Positions 1 through 6,056 of a stretch of DNA of 10,051 bases are shown here, in pieces. The position numbers and the translations under genes are program-made. The first letter of the stretch is position 1. Each line of letters begins with the position of its first letter. This DNA comes from JACMLD01 sp036500065 (GTDB taxonomy: Bacteria > Bacteroidota > Bacteroidia > Chitinophagales > Chitinophagaceae), in assembly GCA_036500065.1 (NCBI GenBank), contig DASYCT010000331.1, forward strand, positions 1 through 10,051, read 5' to 3'. A model generated the notes under the pieces. That model did not search any database. It was not told the DNA's origin and was given only the letters and a program-made list of their open reading frames with translations.

Positions 1-914
1 ATGGGACGACAAGACCGGCGGTAATGGTTTTAATGCGTTGTATGAAGGAGCCGCCCGTACAGGGTATTATGCACCAACTGCTTGCAAGTCCGGGGAAGGG
101 GATGGAAATCGATTGGGTGGAGAAGGTGGGTAAACATCTTCCGCTGTTGAGCACGCTGGGCGCTTTTGAAGTGAAAGGGGCGGAGGCTGATTTTATCGCC
201 CGCAACATGGGCGCTGTGTTAAAAATAATGAAGCCGGTAAAAACGGCAGAGGATATCGCCGCAATTAATTCGGTAGCAAAAGATATATATACTCTTTTGG
301 AAAAACATATCCTGCACAAAGCATTTTTGACGGATGCGGTCGATACGATTGCTTCCACCTGCTCCATCCCGAAGGAAGAAGCGCTGGCTTTGTGCGTTAG
401 CAATATGACGGGGCTACTGATACAGGGCTATGATGCCATCAGCGGGTTGCTAAGTAATTCGCTGTTGCATTTGCTGCGGTACGAAAGCCTGCCCCCCTTC
501 AACAATATGGACGATGATTACCTGCAGCGCGCTGTGTTGGAACTGCTCCGGTTTGATCCCCCGGTACATAATACAAGACGCATCACGGGAGAAGCGATTG
601 TATTAGACGATCATACTATCGAAAAGGGACAAACAGTACTGGTGGTCATGGCGGCGGCCAATCGTGACCCGCAGCAATTCGCCAACCCGAACCGTTACGA
701 CAGCACGAGACTCAACAATGCCACGCACCTGACCTTTGGCTCCGGCCCGCATGCCTGCGTGGGTAACTGGCTCTCCACGCATATTACTACGGAAGCGCTG
801 TCCTATCTCTTTCAACATTACCGGCATATTCAATTGCGTGATCCCGATATCGAATACGAACCGCTGGTAAACTTACGGCTCCCGAAAAAAGTATTGATTT
901 CGCTTAGCAACTAA
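1..914 (+). CDS. Cytochrome P450, N-terminus cut off by window edge
   Basis: Heme-thiolate monooxygenase; the substrate cannot be told. The frame is open to the left edge (first whole codon at 3), so the gene starts outside. About 303 residues are present against roughly 400 for bacterial P450s, so the missing part is the N-terminal quarter. Numbering from the internal Met at 24: the I-helix is near 128-150 with Gln-Gly-Tyr-Asp-Ala at 134-138; the K-helix ExxR is E173-R176; the heme loop FGSGPHACVG is 238-247, with C245 (bases 756-758) as the predicted axial thiolate. These leave little doubt about the family. Ala138 sits where P450cam has its catalytic Thr252, while the preceding acid, Asp137, is kept. 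No ferredoxin or reductase gene is visible. The TAA stop at 912-914 overlaps the convergent neighbour's stop. Confidence 0.93.
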   Translation, partial: GTTRPAVMVLMRCMKEPPVQGIMHQLLASPGKGMEIDWVEKVGKHLPLLSTLGAFEVKGAEADFIARNMGAVLKIMKPVKTAEDIAAINSVAKDIYTLLEKHILHKAFLTDAVDTIASTCSIPKEEALALCVSNMTGLLIQGYDAISGLLSNSLLHLLRYESLPPFNNMDDDYLQRAVLELLRFDPPVHNTRRITGEAIVLDDHTIEKGQTVLVVMAAANRDPQQFANPNRYDSTRLNNATHLTFGSGPHACVGNWLSTHITTEALSYLFQHYRHIQLRDPDIEYEPLVNLRLPKKVLISLSN

Positions 915-1363
915 CCCTCCCTTTTTGCCGGGTGCATTTCGGTAGCGACCCCAATCCTGTTCCATGCGTTGATGGCAGTAATGGCCATGATGATCTGTGC
1001 CGTCTTTTCTTCGCCGAACAGGAGGATGGCTTTGTCATAAGTGGCTTTGCTCAGTCCCTGCTGGTGAATAAGGGTTACATCTTCGGTCGCCTGGAGCAAT
1101 ACTCTTTCTTCTTCAGAAAAAATATCGCCGGCTTCTCTCCATGCGCTGACCAGGATGACTTTCTGCTCCGTCACGCCGAGTTTGCGGGCGTCTGCCCAAT
1201 GGGTGTCTACACAATAAGCGCAGCCATTGATTTGGGAAGCTCTTATTTTAATCAGCTCGCGGTGTACCTTGTCGATGGAAGAATCATGTATGTAGCTATC
1301 CAGTGCGCTCATGGCCTTATAGGCCGCAGGTTGTATTTTCCCGATGGAAATTCGTTTGTCCAT
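911..1363 (-). CDS. Carboxymuconolactone decarboxylase-family (AhpD-like) protein
   Basis: A 150-residue single-domain protein of the CMD/AhpD fold. The signature is Cys48-x-x-Cys51-x-x-x-His55 (GCAYCVDTH), as in AhpD and the alkylhydroperoxidase-like CMD proteins, where the two cysteines form the redox pair. The arginine-rich helix before it (HRELIKIRAS, 34-43) also fits. The likely role is a cytosolic thiol peroxidase or disulfide reductase that removes peroxides. True carboxymuconolactone decarboxylases lack this CxxC pair, so the family name should not be read as the activity. It is the last gene of the minus-strand cluster and starts 18 bases after the GAF gene's stop, so co-transcription is likely. 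Its leader has only a weak AAAAGA as ribosome-binding sequence. The TAG stop overlaps the P450 stop by three bases on the opposite strand. No signal peptide is seen. Confidence 0.92.
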   Translation of the reverse strand: MDKRISIGKIQPAAYKAMSALDSYIHDSSIDKVHRELIKIRASQINGCAYCVDTHWADARKLGVTEQKVILVSAWREAGDIFSEEERVLLQATEDVTLIHQQGLSKATYDKAILLFGEEKTAQIIMAITAINAWNRIGVATEMHPAKREG

Positions 1364-1369
1364 TGTTTG

Positions 1370-1394
1370 ATTCTTTTATAGTTATTCTTTTATA
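1370..1394. repeat. 11-bp perfect direct repeat at the GAF-CMD gene junction
   Basis: The sequence attcttttata occurs at 1370-1380 and again at 1384-1394. On the coding (minus) strand this is TATAAAAGAAT twice. The first copy codes for the last residues of the GAF protein and its stop; the second lies in the leader of the CMD gene and supplies its A-rich, weakly Shine-Dalgarno-like AAAAGA. It may be a small local duplication. Confidence 0.5.
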
Positions 1395-3739
1395 AATAGT
1401 CTCAGGGCTTTCAAACCGCTGACGCCCTGTAAATCTTCCAGTTCCAGCCATTCGACATCGGGTGTCAACACCTGCGCTTCCTGCAATGCAGGCAGTGCGT
1501 CGAGGTAATCGTCCACATCCTGCTTTTCAAAATAAACGATGGCAATCGTGCCGGGCTGGGTAAGGCGTTGGGATGAATTTTTAATAAATGCCTTGTCGAT
1601 CCGTTTTTTTACGACCTGGTAACGGATATTATAACCGCCTTCCACGTCAAACCTGCGTTCATCGGCCCGGAAGGCAATATCGATAGGCGTGCTGTGTACG
1701 AAAATAAGTTGGGTGGTTTCAAGGGGCACGGACAACTGCGGCAGCAATTCTTTTGCTTCGCGGCCGATAAGGGCCATCACGGACAGTTGCTTTTTACGCA
1801 TATCCGTTAATATGTCCCGGGTAAGCGCCATTCCGGGGGTAATGGAGGAACCGGCATAGACATCATACTCGACGCCATCCGTTCTGAATTTCTCAAAATA
1901 ACAGGGAAAGCTCTCCTGCAAATGGCGGTTGAACCGGTCTAGGCTTTCACCCACGCTGCTATTGATAAGCTGCAGGGATGTTTCCATATTGCGCCGGTTG
2001 GACCAGGTGATACCGCTTTTCCCGTCGATGGCCTGCAGGTAGTTATTAATCACCGTGGCCGTGCCGGGATGTTGCTGCCGGATGCTCAACAGGAAGGGAA
2101 CGACTTCCTTGTATAAATAATCTTCCACCCGGAACGACTGGTAGGGCGAAATTTTGTATTCGATAATATCCGACCATTCGTCGAAGCGCCCCTTTATTTT
2201 ATCAAAACTCTGCGGGTCGGCGTATTGTTTTAGCGGGGCCAGGGTGTCCATCAATACAGCAGCATGGGCGGCAAGATCAGCCTTGAGAGCATTGTTCCGC
2301 TCGATGGTCGAGTTCCTGACATCGATGGCGCCGTATAAAGGAAATACATTTTCAAATACAATCGGGGGAAGAGTGCGCCCGGCGTCCGTATGTTCTGAAC
2401 TGATGTATTGCCAGGCCGCTTCTTTAAACTTCCACAGCACGGATTGCTGCAATGGAGTAAACTTTTCGTTGATCACATGTCCTATTTCCTCTTTGACCGA
2501 TTCGACGGTGTATTGCATCAGTTGCGCCAGCAGGGGTTCGGCCACATTCAGTTTAGCCAGCATCTTTTCATCGATGATGCCGGGAGCACTGGCATAAATT
2601 TCCATTACGCCTACCACCTGTTCCCGGGCATAAAGGGGGACGGCTACATAGGAAGCAATACCTTCTTTTATAAGCAGTTGTTCCAGCAGGTTATTGCTGT
2701 TGCCGCCGGCGGAAAGAGAACGGTAAAAGAACAGGCGGGGATGCTGCATATAATGTTCCGCGAAATGAAGGAACAGGGCTTCTTCCAGGTTTTGCTTTTT
2801 GCCCATGCGGATAAGCAGGCTCTGGAAGCTGATGTTATGATTAAAAACAATCTTATCGTTGATCCGTAAGAAGGGAAGCAGGCCGAAATGCACATCGTTG
2901 CTGCCGGCAATGGTCTTTAATGAGCGTTCGATATGCGAGCCATAGCCTTTGTCCGGGCATCCCTCCTGCGGCATGCTTACCTGTCTTAGCTGGTTGAGCG
3001 TGTATTCGGTAGTAATATCGGTGAGCGTAATGATCGAGAACCCCTCAAAGCTGAAATGATGGAGGGGTAAAATGCTTTCCAGTATATGGACCGGCGATAC
3101 CTGCTGCGCCAGTTGTTCCTGCAGGAGCTCGATGGTTATTTCCGGCAGATCTATATCGCTTTTAATGGTAAAAAAACGGGTGTCGAAATTGAACCGGTAG
3201 TAGCTGGTCAGGCCTGTTTGTTCGTCGGTAATCTCATGCACGATCTCCTTGCGGTTCATGGTGAACCCGTATAGCTTTTGAAGTATGGCGGCATAAATAT
3301 TGGTAAGCCGTTTTTCCTTCCATACTTCCGTTGAATAACTCAACAGGTTATCTTTTATTTTACCGGTGCACACATCGGAAACCAGGTCGTAGAAGGGAGC
3401 AGTTCCGTAAAAGATATAGGGAGAGGCCGGCAGGCACAGGGCCCAGATATCATCTTTGCCGGCGGATACTACAGGCGTGAGGAGCGCATGGACCTGTTCC
3501 AGTATATCCGGGTAGCTGAGGACGTCCGTTATGGGTAATTCGCCTGCCAGCGCCGGGTATTTTGAAAACAACTCAAGGGCCGGGCGGCAGATGGCTGCCT
3601 GCACGGGGTTGGCGTCCTCCATGCTTTTTTGGAGAAATTCAATAAAAGGCCCGAAGGACAGGCCGGTATTGAAAACAGTAATATCGGGATGCTGTATCGC
3701 CTCGTTCAGATCGAGCAGAACAGCCTGCATTTTTTCCAT
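1382..3739 (-). CDS. Large GAF-domain protein, probable cytosolic signalling protein
   Basis: About 785 residues, soluble, with no signal peptide or membrane segment. Numbering is from the ATG at 3739. The recognisable part is a GAF domain at roughly 275-410, with the fold's strand pattern clearest at 360-384 (IASYVAVPLYAREQ, then VVGVMEIYAS). GAF domains bind small ligands, including cyclic nucleotides; the ligand here cannot be predicted. The N-terminal 270 residues and the 370 C-terminal residues match no domain I can name. The C-terminal part has a YGAIDVRNST stretch at 469-478, a helical segment, and a block around 614-637 (CYFEKFRTDGVEYDVY) that I associate with Bacteroidota GAF proteins. 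There is no histidine-kinase, GGDEF or helix-turn-helix output domain. The open frame extends to a GTG at 3757 and an ATG at 3745, but 3739 has the best-spaced Shine-Dalgarno. It is the third main gene of the operon. Confidence 0.85.
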   Translation of the reverse strand: MEKMQAVLLDLNEAIQHPDITVFNTGLSFGPFIEFLQKSMEDANPVQAAICRPALELFSKYPALAGELPITDVLSYPDILEQVHALLTPVVSAGKDDIWALCLPASPYIFYGTAPFYDLVSDVCTGKIKDNLLSYSTEVWKEKRLTNIYAAILQKLYGFTMNRKEIVHEITDEQTGLTSYYRFNFDTRFFTIKSDIDLPEITIELLQEQLAQQVSPVHILESILPLHHFSFEGFSIITLTDITTEYTLNQLRQVSMPQEGCPDKGYGSHIERSLKTIAGSNDVHFGLLPFLRINDKIVFNHNISFQSLLIRMGKKQNLEEALFLHFAEHYMQHPRLFFYRSLSAGGNSNNLLEQLLIKEGIASYVAVPLYAREQVVGVMEIYASAPGIIDEKMLAKLNVAEPLLAQLMQYTVESVKEEIGHVINEKFTPLQQSVLWKFKEAAWQYISSEHTDAGRTLPPIVFENVFPLYGAIDVRNSTIERNNALKADLAAHAAVLMDTLAPLKQYADPQSFDKIKGRFDEWSDIIEYKISPYQSFRVEDYLYKEVVPFLLSIRQQHPGTATVINNYLQAIDGKSGITWSNRRNMETSLQLINSSVGESLDRFNRHLQESFPCYFEKFRTDGVEYDVYAGSSITPGMALTRDILTDMRKKQLSVMALIGREAKELLPQLSVPLETTQLIFVHSTPIDIAFRADERRFDVEGGYNIRYQVVKKRIDKAFIKNSSQRLTQPGTIAIVYFEKQDVDDYLDALPALQEAQVLTPDVEWLELEDLQGVSGLKALRLFIKE

Positions 3740-3746
3740 GGTCATA

Positions 3747-3752
3747 CCTTTT
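3747..3752 (-). promoter_or_regulatory. Shine-Dalgarno AAAAGG deciding the GAF protein start
   Basis: On the minus strand AAAAGG is followed by seven bases and then the ATG at 3739. The ATG at 3745 has only one base of spacing from this site, and the GTG at 3757 lies upstream of it. The third in-frame candidate is therefore preferred. Confidence 0.45.
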
Positions 3753-3792
3753 AACACCTGAACGCTTCGCCGGTTCGCTGCCGGTGGTTTTA

Positions 3793-4656
3793 TTATTTCA
3801 GGCGGGCGAATTTCAGGATATTTCCTTCCGAGAGATGATCTCCTTCGTTGGAGATATACAAATTTCCCGCTGTATCAAACGCCAGCCCTTCGGGTTGGTT
3901 GAACCGGTTGCCGTCCAGGTGAAAGGCGTTCTTTACTTTCCAACTGCTGTCCGTAATCACCAGTAGCTGGTTGACCGAGGAGATGATAAACCATTCATGG
4001 GTAATCGGGTTATTGGCGAACGCAGAAGGACGAAAACCTCTTTTCGACCCCGACATAAGGGATTTTACCGTTGATACATCTATTGCAAAAGCACCGTTGG
4101 GAGTAAGCGATGAATCGTTGAGCCGGAAGCTGTATCCGCGCGCGTTGGTTTTTGAATCAGGACCTTTATAGTGTTTACAAAGGACATACACGCTGCCGCT
4201 GGCTTCATCACCCCACATTCCTTCGTACTCACCGTCGGGCAGCAGTCCTTTCCATTCCTGCACGCCGGCGGCTTCCTCCTGCGCGGTATCGGCCAGGGAA
4301 AAAGAATAAAGGGTGCCGTTGCTTTTGAGCACAATCACCCTGTTTCTTACAACGGCAAGGTCTTCGTAATCGCCATTTCTTGCAAACTTAATATGGCGTT
4401 GTTTTTTTACTCCCCATTTCAGCCAGAATAATTTGCCCTGTTCGTCCTGGATAGCATATATCGTATCGGGATTGCCTTTGCGAAAAGCGATACCGGAGAT
4501 TTCCAGCAGGCTTTCGGGTACATGGAATTTTTCAGGTTTACCCAGGTTATATCCCTCCGGTGTTTTTTGTTCGGGGTTAATCATGGTGCAACCGGTTCCC
4601 GTAAACAGCAGCAGCAACGAAAAGGCGAGAATGGTAGTAGCAGGCAAAGACATCAT
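3793..4656 (-). CDS. SdiA-regulated-domain (YjiK-like) lipoprotein, predicted beta-propeller
   Basis: 287 residues. The N-terminus is a lipoprotein signal: hydrophobic residues 8-19, then TGTGC with Cys23 as the probable lipidated residue. Glycine at -3 is not the classic lipobox, but such variants are tolerated in Bacteroidota. The mature part resembles the SdiA-regulated/YjiK family, a six-bladed-propeller type: LEISGIAF (51-58), GDYEDLAV (96-103) and the closing blade NQPEGLAFDTAGNLYISNEG (253-272), where the PEGL..D..GNLY..NE pattern is typical. The family is thought to be extracytoplasmic with unknown biochemistry; the name comes from an E. coli gene responding to SdiA and does not imply quorum sensing here. 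The double ATG at 4656/4653 leaves the exact start open by one codon, and no good Shine-Dalgarno is seen. It begins 13 bases after the HD-PycTM stop. Confidence 0.85.
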   Translation of the reverse strand: MMSLPATTILAFSLLLLFTGTGCTMINPEQKTPEGYNLGKPEKFHVPESLLEISGIAFRKGNPDTIYAIQDEQGKLFWLKWGVKKQRHIKFARNGDYEDLAVVRNRVIVLKSNGTLYSFSLADTAQEEAAGVQEWKGLLPDGEYEGMWGDEASGSVYVLCKHYKGPDSKTNARGYSFRLNDSSLTPNGAFAIDVSTVKSLMSGSKRGFRPSAFANNPITHEWFIISSVNQLLVITDSSWKVKNAFHLDGNRFNQPEGLAFDTAGNLYISNEGDHLSEGNILKFARLK

Positions 4657-4669
4657 TTATATATTTCTG

Positions 4670-5878
4670 TCAGTGGGCAAAAAAGATAGTGGCAATCGTG
4701 AAGGCAAGAACGGCGGCGACGATGCCGAACATGAATACACTGTAGGCAATCCTTAGCAGGCGGTATTTACGACCGAGCACCACCCCCTGCGAATACACAT
4801 CGCGTATAAGGCTGCCGTATAGAAAGTCCCGGTCGTTCATCATGGCCTTCATCCCATCCAGGTATTCGTTGTAGCTCATCCGGTAGAAATTGCCAAAGAA
4901 AAGCAGGTTTACTTTTTTCTGTTCAATATCCTGTTGGGTAAACCTCCCCGGCGGAATGCTTGGCCGCGTGGCGAGGATGGAAAACACCATCGTTACCACG
5001 CAGATTATCAGCAGGAGTACGGTAGGGAAGATGAGGTAAGGATTGTCTTCCAGCTTGCGGAGCAATACGCTCAACACGACCGACAGGATGATGGACGTGG
5101 TGGTGATCATGATATGGGCCTTGTTATCGGCCATATCGCTCAGGCGCTGGTGGTTGGCCGAGCTGATGCGGAACATGGTTTCGATGCCCCGCTCGGGCCG
5201 GTCGATCTTTGGTTTCTTGACCGGGGCGGCTTGCGGCGGAGGAGGAGTAATAACCGGTTTCTTTGGCGGGGGGGCCTCGTCTTTCGACAGCTTATGTTTT
5301 AATTTATCGAGGTTTTGTTGTTTTTTTCCGTTGAGCGTTTGCCGGGCGTATTCGGTATGGTAATGGGTAGATTCGAGAAAGCGGATAGTTCCTTTCCGCC
5401 ATTCATCTTTTGAAATATGCTTATGGTTGATATTTTCTACTTCTTTGCGCAGCAGTTTATTTTTTTCATCAAACTCGTCGGAGCCGAGATGGGAAAGGTC
5501 GGCATCGCAAACGATCTGTTCCTGCAGGTTGGCGGGCGACTGCGGCAGGCGGGTCGCCATGATACAACCGTCAATTGCTTTTATGCTGTCTTCATCCACC
5601 CCCCGTTCTTTTAAAAACAGGGATACCAGTTCCACGGCGCGCTGTTCATGTCCCTGTGCCGGGCCGGTATAATAACCAGCATCGTGAAACCAGGCGGCGG
5701 TAAGGACCACAAACCGGTCGTGCTCGTTCAGATTATAATAGCCGGCTGCCTCCGCGGCGGCCTGTACGACGTGCTCGGTATGCGACTGGTTATGATAAAC
5801 AATAGCAGGGTCATTATGCGTTTGGAAGAAATGCAATGCATACGATTTTACTTCTTCCAGCAGTTGGGTATAGTTCAT
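4670..5878 (-). CDS. HD phosphohydrolase fused to PycTM (ex-DUF5706) membrane effector domain
   Basis: 402 residues in two modules. Residues about 1-195 are an HD metal-dependent phosphohydrolase domain: a first histidine in HTEH (33-36), the HD pair His65-Asp66 in AAWFHDAGYY, and a later aspartate in CDADLSHLG (Asp125/Asp127), so the metal ligands look complete. A proline- and lysine-rich linker follows (about 202-228). Residues 235-402 match PycTM, the membrane effector of Pycsar systems, with the signature RLSDMADNKAHIMITTTSII (245-264) and hydrophobic segments near 258-273, 281-303 and 377-398. In Pycsar, cCMP or cUMP from a dedicated cyclase activates the effector to damage the inner membrane. 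Here no cyclase is adjacent. The HD part might hydrolyse or sense a nucleotide ligand (inference). The start is supported by AAAGGG six bases upstream. It is the first long gene of the operon. Confidence 0.9.
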   Translation of the reverse strand: MNYTQLLEEVKSYALHFFQTHNDPAIVYHNQSHTEHVVQAAAEAAGYYNLNEHDRFVVLTAAWFHDAGYYTGPAQGHEQRAVELVSLFLKERGVDEDSIKAIDGCIMATRLPQSPANLQEQIVCDADLSHLGSDEFDEKNKLLRKEVENINHKHISKDEWRKGTIRFLESTHYHTEYARQTLNGKKQQNLDKLKHKLSKDEAPPPKKPVITPPPPQAAPVKKPKIDRPERGIETMFRISSANHQRLSDMADNKAHIMITTTSIILSVVLSVLLRKLEDNPYLIFPTVLLLIICVVTMVFSILATRPSIPPGRFTQQDIEQKKVNLLFFGNFYRMSYNEYLDGMKAMMNDRDFLYGSLIRDVYSQGVVLGRKYRLLRIAYSVFMFGIVAAVLAFTIATIFFAH

Positions 5879-5884
5879 ACAATG

Positions 5885-5890
5885 CCCTTT
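5885..5890 (-). promoter_or_regulatory. Shine-Dalgarno of the HD-PycTM gene
   Basis: On the minus strand AAAGGG lies six bases before the ATG at 5878, supporting that start. It overlaps the TAA stop of the small upstream ORF, an arrangement that would allow translational coupling if the small ORF is translated. Confidence 0.5.
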
Positions 5891-5960
5891 AGTGTATTGA
5901 TAGGTTATTATAAGGCGTTTTTTGCCGGTTTTCCGGCGTTAAAGTTGGTGCATTCGTCAT
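5889..5960 (-). CDS. Possible 23-residue leader peptide upstream of HD-PycTM
   Basis: A 24-codon frame reads MTNAPTLTPENRQKTPYNNL then SIH and stop. It ends ten bases before the HD-PycTM start, and its stop overlaps that gene's Shine-Dalgarno. It is preceded by GGAGG at 5964-5968, the clearest Shine-Dalgarno core I noticed in this window, but the three-base spacing to ATG is shorter than ideal. The peptide is hydrophilic, with no run of one amino acid that would suggest classical attenuation. A GC hairpin lies inside it. It may be a genuine translated leader or chance. No homologue is recognised. Confidence 0.28.
   Translation of the reverse strand: MTNAPTLTPENRQKTPYNNLSIH
5924..5937 (-). 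other. GC stem-loop in the operon leader
   Basis: gccggttttccggc forms a perfect 5-bp all-GC stem with a 4-base loop; in the leftward transcript it reads GCCGG-AAAA-CCGGC. It is followed by an A run, not a U run, in that transcript, so it is not an intrinsic terminator. It could be an mRNA structure in the leader or a protein-binding palindrome. Confidence 0.35.
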
Positions 5961-6056
5961 AAACCTCCAAATGAAAACGGCAGCGGCTAAAGCCCGGTTA
6001 AGGTTATCTGTCATAATTGATTTAATTTTAGGCTTAAATAAAAATAAACGCTTGTT

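Larger units (their letters stand above)
5879..6056. promoter_or_regulatory. Divergent intergenic region between HD-PycTM operon and M1 peptidase
   Basis: These 178 bases must hold the control signals of both the leftward operon and the rightward peptidase gene. The peptidase side (about 6001-6056) is very AT-rich. It contains TAATTTTA at 6023-6030, seven of eight matches to the Bacteroidota -7 element TAnnTTTG, but no convincing -33 TTG was found. On the operon side I found no good match to this consensus. The left half holds the small ORF and a hairpin. Confidence 0.4.

Noticed and set aside
932..1381. A 149-codon plus-strand open frame antisense to the CMD gene.
   Set aside because: It is the shadow of a gene with clear CxxC family motifs, and its product shows no recognisable domain.
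2290..2340. AIDVRNST in the GAF protein resembles the DIxGST metal-binding motif of class III nucleotide cyclases, which would supply a missing Pycsar cyclase.
   Set aside because: The following residues look like a long helix, and no second metal-binding aspartate (GD motif) or other cyclase signature appears in the expected distance. The likeness is short and unsupported.
5924..5937. The GC hairpin as an intrinsic terminator between the divergent genes.
   Set aside because: No U tract follows on either strand, and nothing is transcribed into it that would need ending there.
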